Shown: positions 26,701 through 35,550, counted from the first letter of the stretch. The stretch is DNA of 64,000 nt from Pseudanabaena sp. M085S1SP2A07QC (GCA_020404895.1 JADBWK010000016.1:30829-94828); one strand, 5' to 3'. The notes: generated by a model from the sequence alone, not told the origin. Translations and numbers: made by a program.

Positions 26701-26879
26701 ATTATTCGCGGAAGGCGGTCATGTTTAGCATGATCACGCTCGACAACAAGCCAAAAAAGAGTTAAACAACTAGTTTCATTGGGAAAAGCGCCAATCTCAT
26801 CAGATTTAGTGCGAAATTCACGAAACAGCCGATCCAAATGATTAGTGGTCCGGAATATGGTGACGTAAATCAGAATCAA
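26690..26879 (-). pseudogene. Transposase C-terminal fragment (IS256/Mutator-like)
   Basis: About 60 residues read RTTNHLDRLFREFRTKSDE and then IGAFPNETSCLTLFWLV. The TTN-LERL-RE and FPNE-x-x-CL pattern is the C-terminal end of IS256/Mutator-type transposases. No catalytic part remains. It abuts the truncated kinase and marks the deletion or insertion that destroyed it. The family call rests on these motifs only. Confidence 0.6.
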
Positions 26880-26949
26880 ACTGATAGAAGGAGAAAGTCA
26901 ACTCTTAAGTCTCCGAAAATTTAAAGACAATTACGAATTACGGGGGACA

Positions 26950-27000
26950 GACAAAAAACAAAAAGAGAGTTGCAGCGCAACTCTCTTTTTGTTTTTTGTC
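26950..27000. terminator. Long symmetrical hairpin
   Basis: GACAAAAAACAAAAAGAGAG and CTCTCTTTTTGTTTTTTGTC flank a TTGC-AGC-GCAA core. Poly-A and poly-T sides would terminate transcripts from either direction. Confidence 0.7.
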
Positions 27001-27004
27001 ATCA

Positions 27005-27211
27005 TTAGCGCAATTGTTTCATTTGATTGATTTCAGCTTGTTGAGAGCTGAGAATTTCCTGAGCCATTTTTTGGATTTCAGGACGTTTGGACTTAGCGAT
27101 CGCATCTTTTGCCATTACTAAAGCACCCTCATGATGCGGAACCATCGCATCTAGAAACCGTAAATCAAATTTATCATCAGCTTTTCCCAAGTCCACACTC
27201 ATCATATTGCG
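27005..27211 (-). pseudogene. DUF305 protein, C-terminal fragment
   Basis: About 66 residues with DLRFLDAMVPHHEGALVMAK, the diagnostic DUF305 helix with paired histidines (metal binding), and a second helix with RPEIQKMAQEILSSQQ. Complete homologues carry a signal peptide and more N-terminal sequence. Here the frame upstream of MMSVDLG runs only briefly before a stop, so the N-terminus is lost. DUF305 proteins are often near copper exporters, and a CopA-type ATPase fragment lies next to it. A MITE copy sits between the two. Confidence 0.75.
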
Positions 27212-27239
27212 GCACCCACTGTTTATTGCCCTCTTGAAC

Positions 27240-27347
27240 TATAGCAATGTAAGCTTTGCTTAGGACATAAAACCCAAAAGATGGCAGAGCGAAGCTCTGC
27301 CATCTTTTGGGTTTTGAATTGTCCTATCTATCTCTTACGTTGCTATA
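27240..27347. repeat. 108-bp MITE, copy 1
   Basis: The ends TATAGCAATGTAAG and CTTACGTTGCTATA are 14-bp inverted repeats with one mismatch. The interior is the palindrome AACCCAAAAGATGGCAGAGC-GAA-GCTCTGCC onward. By eye it is identical over all 108 bases to the copy at 58709-58816. It lies between the DUF305 and P-type ATPase fragments. Confidence 0.85.
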
Positions 27348-27352
27348 CATTC

Positions 27353-28075
27353 CTAATTAGCAACTCTAAGCGTGATATCACTAGCTGCGATCACGACATC
27401 AGTTCCAGTACCGATCGCGATACCGACATTTGCCTGTGCTAGAGCAGGAGCATCATTGATGCCATCACCCACCATCGCTACAATTTTTCCTTCGGCTTGT
27501 AACTCCCTGATTTTTGCCACCTTTTGGTCGGGACGGACTTGAGCAAAGACTCGCTTGATCCCTACTTCATGCGCGATCGCCTCTGCTGTAGCTTGATTAT
27601 CACCTGTCAGCATTACTACTTCGATTTTCATGCGTTGCAAATCCCTAACCACTATTTGGGACGAAGGTTTGACTTTATCGTCAATACCAATTAAGCCTCG
27701 TGCAACATAATTAACAGCAATCAACACCACTGTTTTACCACCAATTTCCCAAGCATCTTGATATTGATGGAGCGCACTGGTGTCAATCCTTTGTTGATCC
27801 ATCCATAACCTTGTTCCAACTTGGACTAGACAATTTTCAACCTTGCCTTCGACTCCATTACCTGCGATTGCCTCAAAACCAATCACTTTAGGTATATCAA
27901 GTCCTTGTTGTTTCGCATATTCTACGATCACTTCCGCTAAAGGATGTTCAGAATTGCGTTCAATCGCTGCTACCATTTGTAATAATTCTCGAGCATCGGG
28001 ATTGAGGGTAAAAAAATCTGTGACAGTGGGTTTACCTTCCGTAACCGTTCCTGTTTTATCCAAGACAATCGTTTT
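27353..28075 (-). pseudogene. CopA-type P1B ATPase, catalytic-core fragment
   Basis: About 240 residues covering the P and N domains. The phosphorylated Asp in VLDKTGTVTEGKP is at the very start, followed by NSEHPLAEVIVEYAK with the heavy-metal ATPase HP pair, MLTGDNQATAEAIA and MVGDGINDAPALA. Both ends are missing. An in-frame TGA lies two codons before KTIVLDKTG, and the protein stops just after AASDITL, so all membrane helices and the metal-binding CPC region are gone. With the adjacent DUF305 piece it suggests a decayed copper-handling locus. Confidence 0.85.
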
Positions 28076-28200
28076 AGATCAAAAAAATTCGGAGTCAGAA
28101 AAATTTTAATCCTGTTAGACTAGATAAGGTGCAAAATTTGCTAAACAAGTAATTTTACGCATAAACTTAACTCTTGAAAGACCTTCGGATAATTACCACT

Positions 28201-29802
28201 ATGTTTTGGGCGGATAAATTTGCAGTAGATGCAAGCGGCGATCGCATTATAGTCAACGATTCCAAAACCCCCTCTGGGCGCGTTCATGTCGGCTCATTGC
28301 GCGGGGTTGTGATTCACGATGCCATTTATCGCGCCCTCAAACATGCAGGTAAACCCGTCACCTTCACCTATGGCGTTGATGATTATGATGCATTAGACAC
28401 CGTACCCCACTATTTAGATCAAGCCAAATTTGCACCCTATCTGGGACAACCTCTCTGCAATGTTCCTTCACCTGATGAGACAGCAGCTACTGATTACGCC
28501 AAATACTTCATGGGCGAATTTCTAGAAGTATTCGAGCATTTAGGCGTACGTCCCGAAATTTATTACCTGCGCGATCTCTATCGTTCAGGCAAGATGAATC
28601 AATATATTGATATCTTCTTGAAAAATGCTCATCTCGTCCGTGAAGCCTACAAAGAAGTCAGCAAAGCCGATCGCCCCTCCAATTGGTATCCCTTCCAAAC
28701 CATTTGCGAAAACTGCGGCAAGATCGCGACTACGGTTGTCACTGACTACCAAGATGGCAAAGTATTTTATGCCTGTCAGCCCAACGCGATGGAGTACGTC
28801 AAAGGCTGTGGTCATACAGGCTGGATCTCGCCCTTTGATGGCAATGGCAAATTGCCTTGGAAAGTAGAATGGGTTGCTAAATGGGAAGTTATCGGCGTAT
28901 CGATTGAATTGGCGGGTAAAGACCATTCCCAAAAAGGTGGCTCTCGCGATGTCGCTAATTCCATTTGTCGGAAGGTTCTCAAAAAGAATCCACCTACCCA
29001 TGCGCCCTATGAATTTATATTGGTAAATGGAACCAAGATGAGTTCTTCTAAAGGTGTCGGTTCTAGTGCTAAGGAAATCGCCGATTTATTACCACCTGAA
29101 CTACTACGATTCTTAATGTTGCGGACACAGCCTCGCAGCGTGATCAATTTCTCGCCTAACTACGAGACAATTACTCGTTTATTCCGTGACTACGATACCT
29201 TGATTGACAAATATCAGGCTGATACAGTCAAAGATGCAAAGGCTCTAGAAGATTTAGTTCCTTTAATCTATTCGCAATTGAATACAGATGAGCAGGTCTC
29301 AGGTTATCAAGCTTTTGATTTCAGTACCTTAATTTCCTTGCTGCAAATCCCTCACCTCGATCTCGAAGCCGAGATTGCTGAGAGAAGTGATAATCCCCTC
29401 AGCGATCGCGACTGGGAAGTAGTATGTGATCGCATCCGTGTTGGCAAAAAATGGCTGCAAGACTATGCTGATGAAGAAGAGAAACTAGTTCTCTATCTAG
29501 ATTCGGTGCCTGAAAAAGCGTCAACTCTTACCACTGAGCAAGTAACTTATCTTGAAGCATTAGCGACTAATCTCGCAGGTGATATTAATTGGGAAGGCGA
29601 AGAACTGCAAACCCTCTTATTTAGTACTTCTAAGCAAGTTGAAGTTTCTCAAAAGAGTGCATTTGCCGCAGTGTATTACACGTTCTTAAATAAGGAGCGT
29701 GGTCCCAAGGCAGGAAGCTTGCTTTCTTATCTGGATAAAGCATTTGTGATTCAGCGCATTCAAGATGCGATCGCTCTAAATCTCACGGCTAATAAATCCT
29801 AA
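28201..29802 (+). CDS. lysS: Class I lysyl-tRNA synthetase
   Basis: A 533-residue protein from ATG 28201 (MFWADKFAVD). A TTG nine codons upstream is possible but gives a less typical N-terminus. The class I Rossmann signatures are HVGSLRG (HIGH-like) in the first 40 residues and KMSSSKGVG (KMSKS-like) at about 280. Four cysteines in TICENCGKIATT and YACQPNAMEYVKGCG suggest a zinc-binding insert. The fold is that of archaeal/spirochaete class I LysRS, unrelated to the class II LysRS usual in cyanobacteria. It charges tRNA-Lys. A terminator follows. Confidence 0.9.
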   Translation: MFWADKFAVDASGDRIIVNDSKTPSGRVHVGSLRGVVIHDAIYRALKHAGKPVTFTYGVDDYDALDTVPHYLDQAKFAPYLGQPLCNVPSPDETAATDYAKYFMGEFLEVFEHLGVRPEIYYLRDLYRSGKMNQYIDIFLKNAHLVREAYKEVSKADRPSNWYPFQTICENCGKIATTVVTDYQDGKVFYACQPNAMEYVKGCGHTGWISPFDGNGKLPWKVEWVAKWEVIGVSIELAGKDHSQKGGSRDVANSICRKVLKKNPPTHAPYEFILVNGTKMSSSKGVGSSAKEIADLLPPELLRFLMLRTQPRSVINFSPNYETITRLFRDYDTLIDKYQADTVKDAKALEDLVPLIYSQLNTDEQVSGYQAFDFSTLISLLQIPHLDLEAEIAERSDNPLSDRDWEVVCDRIRVGKKWLQDYADEEEKLVLYLDSVPEKASTLTTEQVTYLEALATNLAGDINWEGEELQTLLFSTSKQVEVSQKSAFAAVYYTFLNKERGPKAGSLLSYLDKAFVIQRIQDAIALNLTANKS

Positions 29803-29834
29803 TAAAAAACGACGCTTCGCGCCGTTTTTTATTA
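29801..29834 (+). terminator. Terminator of LysRS gene
   Basis: AATAAAAAACGACGC and GCGCCGTTTTTTATT flank TTC with one mismatch in the stem, just after the stop codon. Confidence 0.75.
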
Positions 29835-30341
29835 AGATTTGCACTGTACTCTAGTTTAACAAATCGAGAGAAAACGGCGTAAAACTTTACAAAAAACCTT
29901 TTTAGGATTTGATTATGCTAAATACTAAGCATAATGTTAAGCTTTACTCACGTAAAAAAAACGTGAGTTCGGGAGGCGATCTCTGCCCGCGATCTCAATT
30001 TTTTCCAAGAACATAACCCGATCTTGCGACATACTGTATTGTGCCGCAGTCAAACCCTCCACGCCGCGATGTTGTTGACCGACTATCTTTACCTTGGGGC
30101 ACTATTCAAAAATAGGGTTCAACCAAGTAAAAGAAGAGCATAAGCCACTTGACTACCTTTTATCCCAAAGCACAAAATGGCTATGCCATTTTGTGCTTTT
30201 AAAACCCTTATAGGGTTTGGGGTTTAATTCACAGAAGTGTTGCAACACTTTTGTGAATTGGTATTAGAGAAATGGGGATGCAAGTTTTAATGCAATAAAT
30301 GCATTAGAGTTTTGCAATTATTAAATAAAGTTTAAAAATAT
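29835..30341. other. Intergenic region upstream of the nitrate operon
   Basis: No gene is supported. It holds a small hairpin (ATTATGCT...AGCATAAT near 29912), a second one (CTCACGT-A-run-ACGTGAG near 29950), and the three-hairpin repeat at 30161-30266. A small RNA from 29900-30150 is possible, but nothing here matches one I know. Confidence 0.4.
30161..30266. repeat. Three-hairpin repeat, copy A
   Basis: The unit consists of AGCACAAAATGGC/GCCATTTTGTGCT, then AAACCC/GGGTTT, then TTCACAGAAGTG/CACTTTTGTGAA, ending in TTGGTATTA. Copies B and C lie at 49526 and 50316 in the same orientation. The left end here (TATCCCAAAG) differs by a base or two from the ATACCAAA of the others. Confidence 0.75.
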
Positions 30342-30355
30342 GTAGTTTCTTATAC
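30342..30355 (+). promoter_or_regulatory. NtcA-binding site
   Basis: GTAGTTTCTTATAC is an exact GTA-N8-TAC NtcA box. It lies 22 bp before a TAGTGT -10 hexamer, the canonical class II NtcA activator arrangement, and upstream of nirA. It predicts activation under nitrogen limitation via 2-oxoglutarate-bound NtcA. Confidence 0.88.
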
Positions 30356-30377
30356 GAATCGAGATCGAAACGTTAAG

Positions 30378-30383
30378 TAGTGT
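30378..30383 (+). promoter_or_regulatory. -10 element of the nirA operon promoter
   Basis: TAGTGT fits TAN3T, and its distance of 22 bp from the NtcA box is standard. The start site would be near 30390, giving a leader of roughly 105 bases before nirA. Confidence 0.7.
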
Positions 30384-30496
30384 AAACGAAGTATAAAAGT
30401 TTCAATAGCGCTTGAGAACTGGAAGTTTTGCGGTTTTGCTTAAATAGCGATCGCCAAAATCATGAGATCTCAAGCCTGAGCCAAGGATTAAGTAAT

Positions 30497-32068
30497 ATGG
30501 CAAATAAAATAGAAGACCTAAAATCCGCAAAAGATGGTCTTGCTGTAAAAGCCGAAATCGACCGATTCGCCGAAATTGGCTGGGAAGCGATCGATAACGA
30601 AGATTTGCAACATCGCTTGAAATGGTTGGGCGTATTCTTTCGCAAAAGTACCCCTGGTCGCTTTATGGTACGGATGCGCATTCCCAATGGCTTGCTGAGT
30701 AGCGATCAGATGCGTGTATTAGCTTCTGTAGTCGAAAAGTGCGGTGAACATGGTGTTGCGGATATCACCACCCGACAAAATATTCAAATGCGCGGCATTC
30801 TCATTGAGGATGTCCCTGAAATGTTTGAGAAGTTTAGATCCGTGGGACTGACGAGCGTACAGTCAGCCATGGACAACATCCGTAATATTACAGGCTCACC
30901 CGTCGCAGGTATTGACTCTAATGAGCTTTACGATACTCGCGAACTTGCTATCCAAGTCCAAAACTTACTTACAAATAATGGTGAAGGGAATCCCGCTTTC
31001 ACGAACTTACCGCGCAAATTTAACATCGCGATCGCAGGTTGTCGGGATAACTCGACCCATGCCGAAATCAATGATTTAGCGTTTGTGCCAGCTTTTAATG
31101 AAGAGAATAAAGAAGTATTTGGATTTAATGTATTAGTTGGTGGATTTTTCTCGGCTAAGCGTATTGCGGCTGCAATTCCCTTAAATGTTTGGGTTCCACC
31201 TAAAGATGTGGTTGCGCTTTGTGAAGCATTACTAATAGTATTCCGAGACAATGGACTCCGAGAAAAGCGAGACAAAGCGCGTTTAATGTTTTTAATTGAT
31301 GAGTGGGGAATTGAAAGATTCCGTGCTGAAGTGGAAAAGCAAATGGGTAAACCACTTGTTCCATCTGCTCTTAAAGATGAGATCGAATGGGAAAAGCGTG
31401 ATCACATTGGGGTTCACAAACAAAAGCAAGCAGGAATGAACTATGTCGGGCTGCAAATTCCTGTTGGGCGGATGTATGCCGCTGACATGTATGAATTTGC
31501 AAGGGTTGCAGACACTTATGGCAACAGTGATATGCGCCTCACAGTTGAGCAGAATCTGCTCATTACTAATGTGAGCGATGAGCAATTGCCAGCGCTTCTG
31601 CAAGATCCACTACTTCAGAAGTTCCCTGTCGATCCTGACAACCTCATGCGCGGTCTGGTTTCCTGCACTGGCAACCAGTTCTGTCCTGTAGCGATCGTGG
31701 AAACTAAAAATCGCTCCCTTGCGCTCACCAAACAACTTGCCGAAGACTATATTCTTCCTAAAGTTGTGCGGATTCATTGGAGTGGTTGCCCTAATTCCTG
31801 CGCTCAGCCTCAAGTTGCCGATATTGGCTTTACGGGTTGCAAAGCTCGTAAAGATGGCAAGGTTGTTGATGGTGTGGACATTTACATGGGTGGCATGGTG
31901 GGTAAAGATGCTCATCTTGGAACCTGTGTAATGGAAAAAGTTCCATGCGAGGACTTGTACGAAGTGGTCGGCAAGCTCCTAGTTGATCGCTTTGGGGCTA
32001 CTCCTAAAGCGAACTCTGCAAACGCAGTGATCGCAACACCATCGGCAGAACTTATTTCTGTCAGCTAA
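30497..32068 (+). CDS. nirA: Ferredoxin-nitrite reductase
   Basis: About 523 residues from ATG 30497, which has AAGGATTA as ribosome-binding site. An in-frame start further upstream would add an atypical tail. The siroheme/4Fe-4S cysteines are in VSCTGNQFCPVA (C-x5-C) and HWSGCPNSCAQP (C-x3-C), both near the C-terminal third. FTNLPRKFNIAIAGC and the two ferrodoxin-type half-domains are also recognisable. The enzyme reduces nitrite to ammonium with six electrons from ferredoxin in the cytoplasm. It is the first gene of the NtcA-driven operon. Confidence 0.96.
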   Translation: MANKIEDLKSAKDGLAVKAEIDRFAEIGWEAIDNEDLQHRLKWLGVFFRKSTPGRFMVRMRIPNGLLSSDQMRVLASVVEKCGEHGVADITTRQNIQMRGILIEDVPEMFEKFRSVGLTSVQSAMDNIRNITGSPVAGIDSNELYDTRELAIQVQNLLTNNGEGNPAFTNLPRKFNIAIAGCRDNSTHAEINDLAFVPAFNEENKEVFGFNVLVGGFFSAKRIAAAIPLNVWVPPKDVVALCEALLIVFRDNGLREKRDKARLMFLIDEWGIERFRAEVEKQMGKPLVPSALKDEIEWEKRDHIGVHKQKQAGMNYVGLQIPVGRMYAADMYEFARVADTYGNSDMRLTVEQNLLITNVSDEQLPALLQDPLLQKFPVDPDNLMRGLVSCTGNQFCPVAIVETKNRSLALTKQLAEDYILPKVVRIHWSGCPNSCAQPQVADIGFTGCKARKDGKVVDGVDIYMGGMVGKDAHLGTCVMEKVPCEDLYEVVGKLLVDRFGATPKANSANAVIATPSAELISVS

Positions 32069-32122
32069 CCAATTACAAGTTCAATCTAATTCACTCAAAT
32101 TCAGTTTATATTAAGGAAATCA

Positions 32123-33466
32123 ATGAGTACATTCTCTCGTCGTAAGTTTTTGACCACCGCAGGTCTTTCTACTGTTAGCGCGATCGCTTTAAATGCTTGT
32201 ACAGGAGGCGGTGAAGCGCCTAAAACAACGGACGCTACCACAAAGGCAAGTCCATCTGCGACAGCAACTTCCACACCTAAAGTTAGTGCTGCCGACGCTC
32301 CAGAAACAACTAAAGCTAAGCTTGGGTTCATTGCTCTAACCGACTCTGCACCCCTCATTATTGCCAAAGAAAAAGGATTGTTTGAGAAATACGGCATGAA
32401 GGATGTCGAAGTGCTCAAGCAAGCTTCTTGGGGAACTACCCGTGACAATATTGTCCTTGGCTCTGAGGCGGGTGGTATTGATGGCGCTCACATTCTTTCT
32501 CCAATGCCTTACTTAATTGCTGAAGGTAAAATTACCAATGGCAACAAAGTGCCAATGTATATCTTGGCTAGGTTGAACACCAACGGTCAAGCGATGTCGA
32601 TCGCGAATGAGTTTAAAGAACTAAAAATCACTCTCAAGAGTGACACCCTCAAGGACAGCTTTGCCAAAATCAAGTCTGGCGGGAAAGAGGTCAAATGCGC
32701 AGTAACCTTCCCAGGAGGCAATCACGATCTTTGGATGCGTTATTGGCTAGCATCAAATGGTATTGATCCAAACACCGATGTCAGCACGATCGTTGTGCCA
32801 CCGCCCCAAATGGTCGCTAATATGAAAGCTGGCAACATGCAAGCTTTCTGTGTTGGAGAACCTTGGAATGCTCGTCTAGTTGCTCAAAACGTTGGTTATA
32901 CAGCTTTTATTACAGGCGAATTCTGGAAAGATCATCCTGAAAAAGCCTTCACAATGCGTGGTGATTGGGTTGACAAGAATCCTAAAGCTGCCAAGGCGAT
33001 ACTTGCAGCCGTTCTCGAAGCTCAAGTCTGGTGTGAGAAGGCTGAAAACAAAGAAGAGATGTGTAAGATCATCGGTGCTGACAAGTGGTTGAAAGTTCCT
33101 GCTGCTGAAATTTTGGGTAGACTCCAAGGTAAGGTTGACTACGGCGATGGCAGAACTCTTGACAATCCCGATTTGGCGATGAAGTTCTGGAAAGATAATG
33201 CTTCTTATCCATACAAGAGCCACGATCTTTGGTTTGTGACTGAAGATATGCGTTGGGGTTACTTTGATGCTGACACTGATGCCAAGAAGTTGGTTGATAA
33301 GGTTAACCGTGAAGATATCTGGAAAGAAGCTGCGAAGATGATTGGCAAGGAAGCTGATATTCCTAAGAGTACTTCTCGCGGTATTGAGACTTTCTTTGAT
33401 GGAATCAAGTTCGATCCCGAAAATCCTAGCGAGTATCTGAAGGGACTGAAGATCAAGAAAGCATAA
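32123..33466 (+). CDS. nrtA: Nitrate ABC transporter substrate-binding lipoprotein
   Basis: A 447-residue protein with a twin-arginine type start (SRRKFL at residues 5-10) and a lipobox ending at C26 (LNAC). It is therefore exported and lipid-anchored. A Thr/Ala linker leads to the binding domain, opening KLGFIALTDSAPLIIAKEKG, with PGGNHDLWMRYWLASNGI and FCVGEPWNARLV typical of NrtA/CynA. It captures nitrate (and probably nitrite) in the periplasm for NrtB. It follows nirA by 54 bp in the same orientation. Confidence 0.95.
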   Translation: MSTFSRRKFLTTAGLSTVSAIALNACTGGGEAPKTTDATTKASPSATATSTPKVSAADAPETTKAKLGFIALTDSAPLIIAKEKGLFEKYGMKDVEVLKQASWGTTRDNIVLGSEAGGIDGAHILSPMPYLIAEGKITNGNKVPMYILARLNTNGQAMSIANEFKELKITLKSDTLKDSFAKIKSGGKEVKCAVTFPGGNHDLWMRYWLASNGIDPNTDVSTIVVPPPQMVANMKAGNMQAFCVGEPWNARLVAQNVGYTAFITGEFWKDHPEKAFTMRGDWVDKNPKAAKAILAAVLEAQVWCEKAENKEEMCKIIGADKWLKVPAAEILGRLQGKVDYGDGRTLDNPDLAMKFWKDNASYPYKSHDLWFVTEDMRWGYFDADTDAKKLVDKVNREDIWKEAAKMIGKEADIPKSTSRGIETFFDGIKFDPENPSEYLKGLKIKKA

Positions 33467-33513
33467 TATCGACTATCGACAAAAGGCTGCGCAAAGCACA
33501 GTCTTTCGTACCC

Positions 33514-33547
33514 GAAGTAGGGGCAATTCATGAATTGCCCCTACTTC
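33514..33547. repeat. 34-bp perfect palindrome (GGGGCAATTC family) between nrtA and nrtB
   Basis: GAAGTAGGGGCAATTCA and its exact reverse complement fill the gap. If read as protein it would give GAIHELPL, a peptide that recurs in the coding palindrome at 47967. In an operon spacer it may adjust the higher level of nrtA mRNA relative to nrtB. Confidence 0.8.
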
Positions 33548-33584
33548 CGTCAAATTAATTACTTCCAATTTAGGAGACAAAAAA

Positions 33585-34514
33585 ATGGCAGCAGGCAGCA
33601 TAACTTCTAAATTCACGCTTAATAACATAGGTGAATGGTTGCAACAGCAAGCAAAATATTTAATTCCGCCATTATTAGCGCTGGTCTTACTTTTATCGAC
33701 TTGGCAAGTACTATGTTCTGGGAAGAAACCCCCATTACCGCCTCCTGCCAAAGTTTGGGAAGAAACTCAACCATACATTTGGCATCCATTCTTTGACCGC
33801 GAATATTATGATGTCAATGCCAAAGAAAAAATTGATAGCCCAGCTCGCAAAGAGCTCAAAGACAAAGTAACGATCGAACAGGGCTTGGGGGTCAAAACCA
33901 TGATCAGCGTTCGGCGCGTGGCGATCGGTTACTCCGCCTCAGCTATTGTGGGGATTGCACTAGGTATTGCGATCGGCACAAATGCTTTTCTGTATCGCGC
34001 TTTTGATCCAATCTTCCAAGTATTACGAACTATTCCTCCGCTTGCATGGTTGCCGATCGCTTTAGCAGCGTTTAGTGGCATGAATGAATCTCTTCAGACT
34101 ATTGGGTTAAACGTCAACGAAGCGGCAGGACTATTTGTGATTTTTGTCACTTCGATTTGGCCGATCCTGATGAATACTGCTGTAGGCGTGCAGCAGGTTC
34201 CTCAAGACTATCGCAACGTGTCAAGGGTATTGCGGCTCGGCAAATTTGATTACTTCATCACAATCTTGATGCCCTCAGCCGCACCCTATATCTTTACTGG
34301 TTTACGCATCGCTGTAGGTTTATCTTGGTTAGCGATCGTGGCTGCGGAAATGTTGACCGCAGGTGGTGGCATCGGCTTCTTTATTTGGGATAGTTACAAT
34401 AGTGGCAAGCAAAGCGAACTAATTCTTGCACTGTTATATATCGGCTTAGTTGGTCTATTGCTTGACAAGCTGGTTTATTACATTAGTAAATTTGCCGTCC
34501 AGTCAGATTCGTAA
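33585..34514 (+). CDS. nrtB: Nitrate ABC transporter permease
   Basis: A 309-residue inner-membrane protein with about six helices. It carries the permease EAA loop NEAAGLFVIFVTSIWPILMN with a downstream G (RVLRLGKFDYF), where the ATPases dock. The N-terminal ~95 residues contain one helix and a loop rich in charged residues before TMISVRRVAIGYSAS. High similarity in style to NrtB/SsuC permeases. Context between nrtA and the ATPases settles the name. Confidence 0.94.
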   Translation: MAAGSITSKFTLNNIGEWLQQQAKYLIPPLLALVLLLSTWQVLCSGKKPPLPPPAKVWEETQPYIWHPFFDREYYDVNAKEKIDSPARKELKDKVTIEQGLGVKTMISVRRVAIGYSASAIVGIALGIAIGTNAFLYRAFDPIFQVLRTIPPLAWLPIALAAFSGMNESLQTIGLNVNEAAGLFVIFVTSIWPILMNTAVGVQQVPQDYRNVSRVLRLGKFDYFITILMPSAAPYIFTGLRIAVGLSWLAIVAAEMLTAGGGIGFFIWDSYNSGKQSELILALLYIGLVGLLLDKLVYYISKFAVQSDS

Positions 34515-34588
34515 GTTCATCCTATCCAACAAGGGGCTTAAGCCCCTTGTCTGTAATAAAATAATCAATTAAAACCCGCTACAGTAAT

Positions 34589-35425
34589 ATGCAGACCCTC
34601 GATCTTACAGATAACAACCAGAAAAAAAATCAAGACCCTTTTTTAGTAATAGATGGAGTTTCCAAGGTTTACCAAACTGCCAGAGGCCCCTATACCGTTC
34701 TTGAAAACGTGAACTTAACGGTATATGAAGGCGAATTTATTTGTGTGATCGGTCACTCTGGTTGCGGTAAATCGACATTACTAAATATGGTGGCGGGTTT
34801 TAATAGACCAACTGCTGGAGAGATTTGCTTAAAATCAAAACCAATACTGCGTCCAGGGCCCGATCGCATGGTAGTTTTTCAAAACTATTCCCTATTGCCT
34901 TGGATGAGCGCATTTGAAAATGTGTATCTTGCTGTAAAGCAAGTTTATACCGACAAATCTAAAGAAGAAAAGACTAAGATTGCCAAAGATAGTCTCGCTT
35001 TAGTGGGCTTAACTGAAGCAATAAATAAAAGACCAAAAGAACTCTCTGGAGGTATGCGTCAAAGGGTATCGATCGCCCGTGCATTGTCAATTCGCCCTGA
35101 AGTCCTCATCCTTGATGAACCCTTCGGCGCATTGGATGTAATGACTCGCGAAGAGTTGCAAGAAGAACTACTCTCAATTTGGCGAGCCAATAAAGTAACA
35201 GCCCTGATGATCACCCATGACATCGATGAAGCTTTATTCTTAGCCGATCGCATTGTTCTTATGAGCAACGGTCCCGCCGCCCATATCGCTGAAGTTATTG
35301 ACATACCCTTCTCCCGACCTCGCGATCGCAAAGCGATCTCTGATGATCCTCGCTATTACACTCTTCGCAACTACATTCTTGAATTTCTATATAGCCGTTT
35401 TGCCCTTGCTGATGAGGCGGAATAA
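34589..35425 (+). CDS. nrtD: Nitrate ABC transporter ATPase, short form
   Basis: A 278-residue ATPase. Walker A is GHSGCGKST, the signature is LSGGMRQRVSIARALS, Walker B is VLILDEPFGALD, and the H-loop is in MITHDIDEA. It lacks the C-terminal solute-binding-like domain, which identifies it as NrtD rather than NrtC. It stands before nrtC here, whereas the commonly described order is nrtC-nrtD. It forms a heterodimer with NrtC in the transporter. Confidence 0.92.
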   Translation: MQTLDLTDNNQKKNQDPFLVIDGVSKVYQTARGPYTVLENVNLTVYEGEFICVIGHSGCGKSTLLNMVAGFNRPTAGEICLKSKPILRPGPDRMVVFQNYSLLPWMSAFENVYLAVKQVYTDKSKEEKTKIAKDSLALVGLTEAINKRPKELSGGMRQRVSIARALSIRPEVLILDEPFGALDVMTREELQEELLSIWRANKVTALMITHDIDEALFLADRIVLMSNGPAAHIAEVIDIPFSRPRDRKAISDDPRYYTLRNYILEFLYSRFALADEAE

Positions 35426-35550
35426 ATTACGAATTATCAATTACGAATTACGAATTATCAAGTTAATAGTTCATGATTCCTTAATTGCTAAATCGTAACG
35501 CTCAATCCTCAATTCGTAATTCGTAATTCGTAATTTATCTAAAAACCATT
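35426..35550. repeat. AATTACGAATT repeat cluster between nrtD and nrtC
   Basis: ATTACGAATT units occur several times on the left side, and AATTCGTAATT units occur three times on the right (about 35508-35537), so the two ends are inverted relative to each other. It is a low-complexity cyanobacterial repeat; no gene is in the 125-bp spacer. Confidence 0.7.

Noticed and set aside
28174..28200. TTG start nine codons upstream for LysRS
   Set aside because: The ATG at 28201 gives the usual MFWAD start of class I LysRS; the upstream start has no better ribosome-binding site.
29900..30010. Small RNA gene or riboswitch upstream of the nitrate operon
   Set aside because: Two small hairpins are visible, but no conserved riboswitch core or poly-T terminator could be recognised.
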